Assembly: GCF_021735925.1 (NCBI RefSeq) | Contig: NZ_WMEA01000001.1 | Span: 2,820,001-2,884,000, forward strand | Origin: Loktanella sp. M215 | GTDB lineage: Bacteria > Pseudomonadota > Alphaproteobacteria > Rhodobacterales > Rhodobacteraceae | DNA: 64,000 bases | Direction of reading: 5' to 3' | In this document: positions 1-10,317 of the stretch, piece by piece | How positions within the stretch are numbered: position 1 is the first letter of the stretch | Layout: every line of letters starts with the position of its first letter | The notes under the pieces: generated by a model | What the model was told of the DNA's origin: nothing | What the model saw: the letters and a program-made list of their open reading frames with translations, nothing else | Databases searched by the model: none | Program-made: the position numbers and the translations under genes

Positions 1-396
1 GCGTCTCCCCGATCCGGCTTTCATGCCTGGCTCAGAAGGCCGATAAGCGAACGCGCGGCTCAGGATGCAAAGCTCGTCCAGTCGATCGACAAGAGCTTCA
101 AGGCCAGCGATCGCACCTATGGCGCCCGCCGGGTCTGGCGTGACGTTCTGGAAGAAGGTCTCGCATGTGGACTGCACCGGATCGAACGCTTGATGCGGCT
201 AAATGCAATGAGAGCGCGGCCCAAACGCCGCGGGAACCCGAAGGATGACGGCGAGCGGTCGGTCATCGCCGACAACATCCTTGACCGCGACTTCACAGCA
301 GACCGGCCGAACCAGAAGTGGCTTGCCGACTTCACCTACATCTGGACCGCAGAGGGCTGGCTCTACGTGGCGGTCGTGCTGGACCTGTTCTCCAGG

Positions 397-439
397 GTTC
401 GCCATTGTGCTTGAACCAATGGCGCATCAATGGCTCACC
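397..439. repeat. palindromic insert, copy A, inside the transposase
   Basis: The segment replaces the expected two codons between LFSR and VGWSM of the transposase. It contains a perfect 8-bp inverted repeat, CGCCATTG (400-407) and CAATGGCG (417-424). The core at 402-424 matches 22 of 23 bases with 3655-3677 between coxS and coxL, including the shared string CTTGAACCAATGGCG. The net gain of about 37 bp is not a multiple of three and breaks the reading frame. I do not recognise the family. Confidence 0.7.
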
Positions 440-493
440 GTCGGCTGGTCCATGAAGGCGGAACGGGATGCTTCACTGGTCATGGATGCGCTG

Positions 494-556
494 ATCCCTC
501 TCATGGTTTGCCAGTCATTCCACCGGAATGACCTGCAAACCACTGCCGGGCAGCGG
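494..556. repeat. in-frame palindromic insert inside the transposase
   Basis: The family sequence expected here is ...MDALMMAVWRRGK. Instead about 20 extra codons separate MDAL from MAVWRRGK. The insert carries a 17-bp inverted repeat, GGTTTGCCAGTCATTCC (505-521) against GGAATGACCTGCAAACC (525-541), with a 3-nt loop and a single two-base mismatch. Its length preserves the reading frame. It is not similar to copy A. The form (short, palindromic, in-frame) recalls palindromic elements known inside Rickettsia genes, but I see no sequence relation. Confidence 0.7.
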
Positions 557-922
557 ATGGCCGTCTGGCGGCGCGGAAAGGCTGACGCGCTGCTCCATCA
601 CTCAGACCAAGGATCGCAATATACCAGTGAGCAGTTTCAGCGCCTGCTGCTGGACAACGGCATCATTTGCCGGGTGAGCCGTGCGGGCAATGTGTGGGAC
701 AACTCAGCAATGGAGAGCTTCTTCTCGTCGCTGAAGATCGAACGGACAGCCCGCAAGGTCTACCGCACCCGTGACGCGGCACGCGCCGACGTGTTCGACT
801 ACATCGAGCGCTTTTACAATCCGAGGCGACGGCATTCGAAGCTGGGCTATCTCAGCCCTATGGCGTTCGAGGACCGAGCTATGCAAACCTAACCCGGTGT
901 CCACGAAACCGGCAGCAGCTCA

Positions 923-1183
923 CGGGCGAGTGCGGCGGCGAAGGCGAAGCTCGCGACCGATCCCGCCGCCTAGGACCGTCTGCGCGACATGATGCGCGTC
1001 GATGACGATGCAGAGTTCAAGGCCCTGCAGGAGGGCTTCAATGCCGGAACACCCGCCGCTGGCGCCGTCGATCTGGCCGCGGCGGACCGGATGCTGAAGG
1101 TCATGGCCGACCTGGGCGGTTCAGACCTTGTGGGCGAGGTCACGGCGCTGCCGGACGGCCTGTTCTATATACCCGCCGAATGA
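923..1183 (+). pseudogene. 3' remnant of an ABC-transporter substrate-binding protein gene
   Basis: The reading frame ending at 1183 continues upstream of its first Met through an in-frame TAG at 971-973 back to the IS end. It reads KAKLATDPAA-stop-DRLRDMMRVDDDAEF. The remaining C-terminal part (EGFNAGTPAAGAVDLAAADRM... then TALPDGLFYIPAE) resembles the end of NMT1/ThiY-type substrate-binding proteins that pair with SsuB/TauB-type ATPases. The stop overlaps the start of the following ATPase gene (ATGA at 1180-1183), as in an intact operon. The 5' part was cut off by the IS, and the TAG may be a nonsense change from CAG. The family call rests on operon position and weak C-terminal similarity. 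Confidence 0.6.
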
Positions 1184-1791
1184 CGGTCATTGAACTTGAT
1201 CTGCCGGGGTTTTCCTTCGGGCGGACCCCGGTCCTCGGTCCGCTGACGCTGCGGGTCGACAGGGGCGAGACGCTGGCCCTGACCGGCCCCTCCGGCATCG
1301 GCAAGTCGACGCTGTTGCGCATCATCGCCGGCGTCTATCCGGCACAGGGCAGCCCACGGATCACCGGCCGGATGGCCTTCGTCTTTGAGGAACCGACGCT
1401 GCTGCGCTGGCGCAGCGCACAGCGCAACATCGAAATCGCGGCGAAGGTCACACCGGGCAGGGCTGCGACGGCGCTCGACGAGGTCGGCCTCGGCACCTTT
1501 GCCGACCGCTTCCCCGACCAGTTGTCGCTGGGTCAGCAGCGCCGCCTGGCGCTGGCCCGCGCCTTTGCCTGCGATCCCGATCTGATGCTTCTTGACGAAC
1601 CCTTCGTGTCCCTGGATGCCACCGCGGCGGACGAGATGATGACCCTCTTCGCCGCCCTGCGCGCCCGCCGCGACATGGCCAGCATCCTCGTCACCCACGC
1701 AGGCGAGGAAGCCCGCCGTCTTGCGACCCGGACCCTGACCCTTGCCGGACGCCCCGCCACGCTCGCTGCAGACACCCACGTCACGGCCTAA
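1180..1791 (+). CDS. ABC transporter ATP-binding protein (nitrate/sulfonate/pyrimidine-precursor import type)
   Basis: This 203-residue protein is a single ABC ATPase domain. It has Walker A GPSGIGKST near residue 34, a signature loop SLGQQRRLALARA near 111 (LGQQR in place of LSGGQ), Walker B LMLLDEPF near 132, and a switch His in VTHAG near 169. It is short for the SsuB/TauB class (usually 230-270 aa). It would energise an inner-membrane permease importing a small organic solute. The start overlaps the stop of the truncated substrate-binding-protein gene by 4 nt. No permease gene lies nearby, because the IS and the window edge cut the operon. It is probably no longer functional as a transporter even though this frame is intact. 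Confidence 0.8.
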   Translation: MTVIELDLPGFSFGRTPVLGPLTLRVDRGETLALTGPSGIGKSTLLRIIAGVYPAQGSPRITGRMAFVFEEPTLLRWRSAQRNIEIAAKVTPGRAATALDEVGLGTFADRFPDQLSLGQQRRLALARAFACDPDLMLLDEPFVSLDATAADEMMTLFAALRARRDMASILVTHAGEEARRLATRTLTLAGRPATLAADTHVTA

Positions 1792-2586
1792 GGCGCGGTC
1801 CCCTTCTTCTGGTCAAAAATACTTCGGGGTCCGGGGCTGGCCCCGGTCCGACGCGTGCCACCGGAGCAGGTCGCCGGCGCAGGGCTCCAGTGGTTCGCAG
1901 CGCGGTTGGCCTGCTCCGGGCCATAACCTGCGGGTGCGGCGAGAGCGGCGACCCGTTTGAGCGGTCGCATCACGCAGCACACACCCCGCCGTGTCGTCCT
2001 GTGCCACACCGGAACCGCGCTGCAGCGACAGGTCAAAGTTGATCCGTCCCGCGGATGAGCGCGCCTTGGGGACGTCGTCGAATGCGTATCGAGAAAATGT
2101 GCACGACGAAAAGGGCGCCGTAAGCGCAATCAAACATTTCACATCTTATGTCGCCCTCTCTGGCAAGAGCGACCGTGCGCGCCTGCAGGTCTAAACGCGG
2201 TTCCCCTGACCAAGAGGAGAGGATCGCGCCGTTCTTCCTCGCGGGGATCGGCACGGATATGTCGATCCCAATGACCTGGCGTGACCCGGCCTTCTGCATT
2301 CCGTGGCCCCCATGCCAAACGGTGGTGTCCCCGTTATGACGCGGGTGGCGCGCCGTTGCTGGCCGGCCTGACCGACGCGGGCGTCGTCGATCGCGCGCTG
2401 CCGGCGCGTCTGTCGGCCGGGATCAGAAGGCAGCCTCTGGCGATGCACATGGTCCACCGCTCTCATTGTTATGCGGTTGACGTTGCGATCGTCCCGGCGC
2501 TTGATGACGGCATGATAGCCGTGACACCCTTCGGATCATGGTTGGATCCGTGCGTTGTCGCGGCATTTGAGGTGAGGATTGAGTGT
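1792..2586. other. 795-bp stretch with no recognisable gene
   Basis: Apart from the dispersed repeat at 1801-1850 I recognise no gene here on either strand. Short open frames exist (for example on the minus strand across 2033-2299) but show no familiar motif, good ribosome binding site or family signature. The frame upstream of coxG is open from 2281 without looking like part of CoxG. It probably represents degraded or rearranged DNA between the remnant ABC operon and the cox cluster. Confidence 0.5.
1801..1850 (+). repeat. dispersed intergenic repeat, copy 1
   Basis: It reads TTCTTCTGGTCAAAAATAC, then TTCGGGGT, then the hairpin CCGGGG-CTGG-CCCCGG. It lies 9 bp past the stop of the ABC ATPase gene. 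Related copies are at 3703-3739, 6150-6207 and 32308-32355. All lie just 3' of genes, which suggests a terminator-like or RNA-stability role; that role is inference. Confidence 0.8.
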
Positions 2587-3111
2587 ATGGAACTGAAGGA
2601 CGAGCGGGAGATTGCGGCGGCGCCGGAGGTGGTGTGGGCGGCTTTGCTGGATGCTGATGTGCTGCGGCGGTGCGTGCCGGGCTGCACGCAGATGGAGGGA
2701 TCGCCGGAGGCGGGCTTTACCGCGACGGTGGTGCAGAAGGTGGGTCCTGTGAAGGCCACGTTTCTGGGCGAGGTGACGCTGTCGGCGATGACGCCGCCGC
2801 AGAGCCTGACGATCACGGGGGCGGGCAAGGGCGGGCCTGCGGGCTTTGCGTCGGGCGGGGCGGATGTGGTGCTGACGCCGAACGGGGCGGGCACGACGCT
2901 GGCCTACGTGGTGAACGCCAAGGTCGGCGGCAAGATGGCGCAGCTGGGCAGCCGGATCATCGACGGCTTCGCGCGCAAGATGGCGGACCAGTTCTTTGAC
3001 GACTTCAAGGCGGTGGTCGAGGGCGTCGATGCGGCCGATGCGCCGGCACCGGATGCGCCTGAGGCGGAGAAGAAGGGCTGGGTCAAGCGGCTGATCGGCT
3101 CGAAGGACTGA
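2587..3111 (+). CDS. coxG: CoxG-family protein (SRPBCC), carbon monoxide dehydrogenase subunit G-like
   Basis: The 174-residue protein starts [20 protein letters not shown] and continues CVPGCTQ, typical of the CoxG/SRPBCC fold. In CO-oxidising bacteria CoxG helps recruit or mature the molybdenum-copper CO dehydrogenase at the membrane. The C-terminal tail (from about residue 145) is Ala/Pro/Asp-rich and ends in a basic [13 protein letters not shown] segment that could form a membrane-binding amphipathic helix. The open frame extends upstream to 2281, but family similarity begins at the Met at 2587, so that start is used. It is first in a coxG-S-L-M cluster and is intact, unlike coxS and coxL. 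Confidence 0.85.
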   Translation: MELKDEREIAAAPEVVWAALLDADVLRRCVPGCTQMEGSPEAGFTATVVQKVGPVKATFLGEVTLSAMTPPQSLTITGAGKGGPAGFASGGADVVLTPNGAGTTLAYVVNAKVGGKMAQLGSRIIDGFARKMADQFFDDFKAVVEGVDAADAPAPDAPEAEKKGWVKRLIGSKD

Positions 3112-3134
3112 CGGGAATGCAAGGGAGGACGACG

Positions 3135-3620
3135 ATGAAAGTTTCGATGAGAGTGAACGGGCGTGCGGTGTCTGGTGATGTTGAGGGCCGGACGTTGCTG
3201 GTGGATTTCCTGCGTCAGGATCTGCATCTGACGGGGACGCATGTGGGGTGCGACACGTCGCAGTGCGGGGCGTGCACGGTGCATGTGGACGGGTTGCAGG
3301 TGAAGGCCTGCAGCATGTTCGCGGTGGAGGCGGACGGGGGCGGAGGTGGCCACGATCGAGGGGGGGGTGGCTGCGGCTGACGGGACGCTGTCTGCGATCC
3401 AGCAGGCGTTCCGAGATCACCACGGGCTGCAGTGCGGGTTCTGCACGCCGGGGATGGTGATGGCGGCGGCAAGCCTGCTGAAGGAGAACCCCGTGCCCAG
3501 CGAGGCGGAGGTGCGGCACCACCGGAGGGCAACATCTGCCGCTGCACGGGCTACCATAACATCGTGAAGGCGATCATGGCGGCGTCGGGGCAGGAGATGC
3601 CGGCGCTGGCGGCGGAGTGA
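3135..3620 (+). pseudogene. coxS: CoxS-type [2Fe-2S] subunit of a molybdenum hydroxylase, two frameshifts
   Basis: The start at 3135 follows a good AGGGAGG box. The first frame gives the plant-type [2Fe-2S] motif [19 protein letters not shown]. An extra G in the G5 run at 3336-3340 then shifts the frame; the next part ([33 protein letters not shown]) reads in the second frame. A missing base near 3522-3524 returns to the first frame for [18 protein letters not shown]. The repaired protein would be about 161 aa, the normal length, with all eight cluster-binding Cys present. Both changes together keep the total length in frame. They may be real inactivating mutations or sequencing errors in G-rich runs; as given, the gene does not encode a functional subunit. 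Confidence 0.85.
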
Positions 3621-3648
3621 GTTTGCGGGGGTGAGGGTGGCCGGGGGG

Positions 3649-3692
3649 CATCGTCCATTGTTCTTGAACCAATGGCGAACAATGACGATCCC
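3649..3692. repeat. palindromic element, copy B, between coxS and coxL
   Basis: ATCGTC (3650-3655) plus ATTGTTC (3657-3663) pair with GAACAAT (3677-3683) plus GACGAT (3684-3689), giving a 13-bp stem with a single bulged C. Inside it CCATTG (3655-3660) can alternatively pair with CAATGG (3670-3675). The core 3655-3677 matches copy A in the transposase at 22 of 23 positions. It directly abuts dispersed repeat copy 2. Confidence 0.75.
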
Positions 3693-3702
3693 CGGCTTCG
3701 CC

Positions 3703-3739
3703 TCCCCCCGAAGTATTTCAAACCAGAAGAAGCAGGGGG
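3703..3739 (-). repeat. dispersed intergenic repeat, copy 2
   Basis: Read on the minus strand it gives CCTGCTTCTTCTGGTTTGAA then ATACTTCGGGGGG. It is the most divergent of the four copies and lacks the clear GC hairpin of the others. It lies in the coxS-coxL spacer next to palindromic element copy B. An upstream in-frame ATG at 3672 would translate through this repeat, which argues against that start for coxL. Confidence 0.7.
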
Positions 3740-3779
3740 AGGGGCGCATGCGTCCGACCTGCAGGGAGAGGACCAGATC

Positions 3780-6142
3780 ATGCCCAAGGACAGCGGAATC
3801 GGTGCCAGCAGCAAGCGGCGCGAGGATGTGCGGTTCCTGACCGGAACCGGCAATTATACGGACGACATCAACATCTATGGCCAGTTGCACGTGCATTTTT
3901 TGCGCGCGGATGTGGCCCATGCGGTGCTGAACGGTGTGGACACGGCTGCGGCCGCGGCGATGCCTGGGGTGCACCGGATCTTTACGGGTGCCGACTTCGA
4001 GGCGGTGGGCGGTCTGCCGTGCGGCTGGCTGATCACCGACCGGCATGGTGCGCCGATGCAGGAGCCGCGGCACCCGGTGCTGGCGCAGGGCAAGATCCGC
4101 CACGTGGGCGAGCCCATCTGTGCGGTGGTGGCCGACACGCTGGCGCAGGCGCGCGACGCGGCGGAGGCGATCGTGCTGGACTACGACACGCTGCCGGCGG
4201 TCATCGACATGAAGGAGGCGGTGAAGGCGGATGCGCCGAAGGTGCACGACGATCTGACCGGCAACCTGTGCTATGACTGGGGCTTCGTGGAAGACAACCG
4301 GCAGGCCGTCGACGACGCGATCAAGGGGGCCGCGCATGTCACCACGCTGGAGCTGGTGAACAACCGCCTCGTCGCCAACCCGATGGAGCCGCGGGTCGCC
4401 GTGGGCGAGTACAACCGCGCCGACGACATGCACACGCTGCACACGACGTCGCAGAACCCGCATGTGATCCGGCTGCTGATGGGTGCCTTCGTGCTGGGCA
4501 TCCCGGAACACAAGCTGCGGGTCGTGGCCCCCGACGTGGGCGGCGGGTTTGGGACCAAGATCTTTCACTACGCGGAGGAGGCCTTCTGCACCTTCGCGGC
4601 CAAGGCGCTGAACCGGCCGGTCAAGTGGACGAGCACGCGGTCCGAGGCCTTCATGTCCGACGCGCACGGGCGCGATCACGTGACCAAGATCGAGCTGGCG
4701 CTGGACAAGGACAACAACTTTGTCGCGGTCCGGACCGAGACCTATGCCAACATGGGGGCGTATCTGTCGACCTTCGCGTCCTGCACGCCGACTGGCTGCA
4801 CGGCACGCTGATGGCGGGCAACTACAAGACGCCGCATATCTACGTGAACGTGAAGGCGGTGTTCACCAATACCGTGCCCGTCGATGCCTATCGCGGTGCC
4901 GGCCGCCCGGAAGCCACGTTCCAGCTGGAGCGGGTGATCGACATGGCGGCGCGCGAGCTGGGCGTCGATCCGATCGCGCTGCGACGTCAGAACTTCATCA
5001 CCCAGTTCCCCTATGCGACGCCCGTGGCGGTGGAATACGACACCGGCGACTACCATGCGACGATGGACAAGCTGATCGACATCGCGGACTTTGCGGGGTT
5101 CGACGCGCGGCGCAAGGCGAGCGAGGCGAAGGGCAAGCTGCGCGGTCTGGGCGTGAACTGCTACATCGAGGCCTGCGGCATCGCCCCCAGCAACCTGGTG
5201 GGACAGCTTGGCGCGCGGGCGGGTCTTTATGACGCGGCCACGGTGCGGGTGAACGCGACGGGGAGCATCAGCGTCATGGTCGGCGCGCACAGCCACGGGC
5301 AGGGGCACGAGACGTCCTTCCCGCAGGTGATCTCGGAGATGATCGGCATCCCCGAGGACCAGATCGACATCGTGCACGGCGACACCTCCAAGATCCCCTT
5401 CGGGATGGGCACCTACGGGTCGCGGTCGCTGGCCGTCTGCGGCTCGGCGATGGTGCGGGCCGCCGAGAAGGTGATCAACAAGGCCAAGAAGATCGCGGCC
5501 CACCTGATGGAAGCCTCTGAGGGCGACATCGAGCTGAAGGACGGCCGGTTCAGCGTGGCGGGCACGGACAAATCCGTGGCCTGGGGCGACGTGACGCTGG
5601 CGGCCTATGTGCCGCACAACTATCCGCTGACGGATATCGAGCCGGGGCTGGAGGAGACGGCGTTCTACGACCCGGCGAACTTCACCTATCCCTCTGGCGC
5701 CTATGCCTGCGAGGTGGAGCTGGATCCGGAGACGGGGCATGTGAAGATCGAGCGCTTCTCGGCGGCGGATGACTTCGGCAACATCATCAACCCGATGATC
5801 GTGTCGGGGCAGGTGCACGGCGGGATCGCGCAAGGCATCGGTCAGGCGATGCTGGAAGGCTGCGTCTATGACAGCGACGGGCAGCTCTTGAGCGCGTCCT
5901 ACATGGACTACGCGATGCCGCGGGCCGAGGACGTGCCGTTCTACACGGTGGACCATTCCTGCCAGACGCCCTGCACCCACAACCCGCTGGGCGTGAAGGG
6001 CTGCGGCGAGGCGGGGGCGATCGGCAGCCCGCCGAGCCTGGTCAATGCGGTGCTGGACGCGATCAACTCGGGGGGCGGCAAAACCGTGGCGCATATCAAC
6101 ATGCCGCTGACGCCGAGCCGCGTCTGGGCGGCGATGCAATAG
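3780..6142 (+). pseudogene. coxL: form II CoxL-type molybdopterin hydroxylase large subunit, one frameshift
   Basis: The start at 3780 follows AGGGAGAGGACC. The first frame runs from MPKDSGIGASSKRREDVRF to ASCTPTG near 4793. One base then appears to be missing (ACTGGCTGCAC instead of ACTGGGCTGCAC), and the rest continues in the next frame as LHGTLMAGNYKTPHIYVN to AAMQ at 6142. Restored, it is about 787 aa, the usual length. The active-site loop reads VDAYRGAGRPEA, the AYRGAGR motif of form II (BMS-type) CoxL, not the AYxCSFR of true form I CO dehydrogenase. The gene order S-L-M is also form II. The molybdopterin domain motifs VGGGFGTK and GVKGCGEAGAIG are present. Form II enzymes have doubtful CO-oxidising activity; the natural substrate is unknown. 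As given, the gene is broken. Confidence 0.85.
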
Positions 6143-6149
6143 GGTGAGG

Positions 6150-6207
6150 GGGTGTTCCGGGGCGCTGCCCCGGACCCCGAAGTATTTCTGACCAGAAGAA
6201 GGGGGGA
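6150..6207 (-). repeat. dispersed intergenic repeat, copy 3
   Basis: On the minus strand it reads CTTCTTCTGGTCAGAAATAC, TTCGGGGT, then the hairpin CCGGGG-CAGCG-CCCCGG. It lies 8 bp past the coxL stop and before coxM, so the hairpin comes first on the coding strand. It could attenuate read-through into coxM. Confidence 0.8.
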
Positions 6208-6244
6208 CCCTGCGCGTCTGGTCACAGGACAAGGATAAAACATC

Positions 6245-7033
6245 ATGTATGCATTCGAATTGGAGCGGCCCACGACGCTTGCCGACGCGGTGGCGGCGAT
6301 TGGTGCGGGCGGGCAGGCGCTGTCGGGCGGGCAGACGCTGATCCCGACGCTGAAGGCGCGGCTGGCGGACCCGGGGCGGCTGGTCAGCCTGCACAGCATT
6401 CCGGAGCTGAAGGGGGTCTGCACCGACGACGCGGGCCGCATCTGCATCGGCGGGGCCACGACCCATGCGCAGGTGGCGCGCGAGGCGGCGGCGGGCTATC
6501 CGGCGCTGGCCGCACTCGCGGCGCGGATCGGTGATCCGGCGGTGCGCAACCGGGGCACGATCGGCGGGAGCCTGGCGAACAACGACCCCTCGGCCTGCTA
6601 TCCGGCGGCGGCGCTGGGGTCCGGTGCGGTGATCGTGACCAACACGCGCGAGATCGCGGCGGACGATTATTTCCAGGGCATGTTCGCGACAGCGCTGGAG
6701 GAGGGCGAGATCGTGACGGAGGTGAAGTTCCCGGTGCCCGTGGCTGCGGCCTACGAAAAGTTCATCCAGCCCGCGTCGCGGTTCCCGCTGGTGGCGGTCT
6801 TCGTGGCGCGGTTTGGCGACGGCGTGCGGGTGGCGATCACCGGCGCGTCCGAAGGCGGCGTGTTCCGCTGGACGCAGGCCGAAGAGGCGCTGAGCGCCCG
6901 CTTCGACCCCGCAGCCCTGGACGGCATCGCGATGGACCCCGATCCCATGATCGCCGACCTGCACGGCGACAAACCCTACCGCGCACACCTCTGCAACGTC
7001 ATGACCAAACGCGCGGTCATGGCCGCCACGTGA
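6245..7033 (+). CDS. coxM: CoxM-type FAD-binding subunit of a molybdenum hydroxylase
   Basis: The 262-residue protein is complete. It shows the FAD-binding motifs of the xanthine-dehydrogenase medium-subunit family: ALSGGQTLIPTLKARL near residue 29, and TIGGSLANNDPSA near 105, whose Gly and Asn-Asp contact the flavin. In the family it carries electrons from the [2Fe-2S] clusters of the small subunit to an acceptor. It follows coxL after a spacer with a dispersed repeat, in the order coxG-coxS-coxL-coxM typical of form II clusters. With coxS and coxL frameshifted it may be an orphan subunit. No cox maturation genes (coxDEF) are present in the window. Confidence 0.88.
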   Translation: MYAFELERPTTLADAVAAIGAGGQALSGGQTLIPTLKARLADPGRLVSLHSIPELKGVCTDDAGRICIGGATTHAQVAREAAAGYPALAALAARIGDPAVRNRGTIGGSLANNDPSACYPAAALGSGAVIVTNTREIAADDYFQGMFATALEEGEIVTEVKFPVPVAAAYEKFIQPASRFPLVAVFVARFGDGVRVAITGASEGGVFRWTQAEEALSARFDPAALDGIAMDPDPMIADLHGDKPYRAHLCNVMTKRAVMAAT

Positions 7034-7057
7034 GGGTCCTGCCGCACTGAAGCAGAC

Positions 7058-7083
7058 CCCCCGTCGCAGGACTGCGGCGGGGG
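7058..7083 (+). terminator. hairpin downstream of coxM
   Basis: CCCCCGTCGC (7058-7067) pairs with GCGGCGGGGG (7074-7083) through one G-U pair, with a 6-nt loop, 25 bp after the coxM stop. No T-run follows, so intrinsic termination is uncertain. Confidence 0.4.
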
Positions 7084-7267
7084 CCGTGTCATACTGACAG
7101 CAGGTTGCCGTGACGGACGGGCGGGTTGCGTGGCGCGGGGCCGATATTGCGGCGATGCAGCCGTGTTGCTGAGCCCGGCGGTCAATGACGGCGTGAGCCG
7201 TTCGCACCAGTGTCGGGGCCAGGTGATCTGAACCGTTAAACACGGCGTGACTTGGCGGTGAAACGAC

Positions 7268-7296
7268 AAAGGCCGCGCCAGTGGAGCGCGGCCTTT
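7268..7296 (-). terminator. terminator of acnA
   Basis: AAAGGCCGCGC (7268-7278) and GCGCGGCCTTT (7286-7296) form a perfect 11-bp stem with a 7-nt loop, 23 bp past the acnA stop on the minus strand. The A/T ends of the stem give a short U-rich tail in either direction, so it may act bidirectionally. Confidence 0.8.
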
Positions 7297-7318
7297 GCGA
7301 AACAGGGCGGGTGGCGGA

Positions 7319-10087
<2,769 letters not shown>

Positions 10088-10172
10088 TGCGGTTCCTTCA
10101 GGTTGAGGAAAGATGGCTTGCATCGCTTTTGCCCCATGCTGCAGGTGCGATCAAGGGGCAGTCACGATCAAA

Positions 10173-10190
10173 TGTATGCAACAGTATACA
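10173..10190. promoter_or_regulatory. candidate operator upstream of acnA
   Basis: TGTATGCAACAGTATACA is an imperfect palindrome (TGTATnC...GnATACA) in the divergent acnA / DUF1223 intergenic region. Its outer half-sites resemble those of GntR-type regulators. No regulator gene is adjacent, so the assignment is only a guess from symmetry and position. Confidence 0.35.
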
Positions 10191-10264
10191 AAAAGGGGTG
10201 CCTGCTGCGATGGTGTGCAGAAAGTCACGTTTCCGGATTGTCGCAATTGCTTGATTGGTCATTT

Positions 10265-10276
10265 CAGACCGGTCTG
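10265..10276. promoter_or_regulatory. 12-bp perfect palindrome upstream of the DUF1223 gene
   Basis: CAGACCGGTCTG lies 42 bp before the DUF1223 start. AGACCGGTCT-type palindromes are common TetR-family operators. No such regulator gene is adjacent, so this is only a candidate site. Confidence 0.3.
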
Positions 10277-10317
10277 TTTAGACAAAAGCCAGCTTCATCA
10301 TCCGGATATGTCCCCTC

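Larger units (their letters stand above)
1..892 (+). pseudogene. IS3-family transposase OrfB (rve integrase core), frameshifted and interrupted
   Basis: The first reading frame (from position 1) encodes a typical IS3 OrfB N-terminal HTH_21-like segment (TYGARRVWRDVL) and the start of the rve core with the first catalytic Asp in WLADFTYIW. It runs to LDLFSR at about 396. A roughly 37-43 bp insertion then shifts the frame. The second frame resumes at VGWSMKAERDASLVMDAL (from 440), is interrupted by a 60-63 bp in-frame insertion (494-556), and continues with MAVWRRGKADALLHHSDQGSQ (second catalytic Asp) and DNSAMESFFSSLK (catalytic Glu). It ends GYLSPMAFE with the stop at 890-892. The DDE triad is present in pieces, but the protein cannot be made as one chain, so the element is dead unless helped in trans. 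Confidence 0.85.
1..922 (+). mobile_element. IS3-family insertion sequence, 3' part, inactive
   Basis: The window opens inside an insertion sequence; its left end lies outside. The body is an OrfB-type DDE transposase reading frame. It is followed after the stop by a sequence beginning TGTCCACGAAACCGG (898-922), which resembles the terminal inverted repeats of IS3-family elements, so the right end is placed near 922 by inference. Directly beyond it the 3' remnant of a substrate-binding-protein gene begins, so the element appears to have inserted into that gene. Two palindromic insertions have disrupted the transposase. Confidence 0.75.

Noticed and set aside
2281..2586. Upstream extension of the coxG reading frame
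   Set aside because: The open frame shows no CoxG similarity and no ribosome binding site at 2281; the family begins at the Met at 2587.
3336..3524. Programmed frameshifting in coxS
   Set aside because: A programmed site would not need two opposite shifts 190 bp apart, and no stimulatory structure or slippery heptamer is evident; mutation or sequence error is simpler.
3672..3779. Earlier ATG for coxL at 3672
   Set aside because: It would translate through palindromic element B and the dispersed repeat; the Met at 3780 has a good ribosome binding site and matches the family start.
4742..7243. Very long minus-strand open frame opposite coxL-coxM
   Set aside because: It is a GC-rich codon-position shadow, Arg/His-rich without any domain, lying opposite clear family members.
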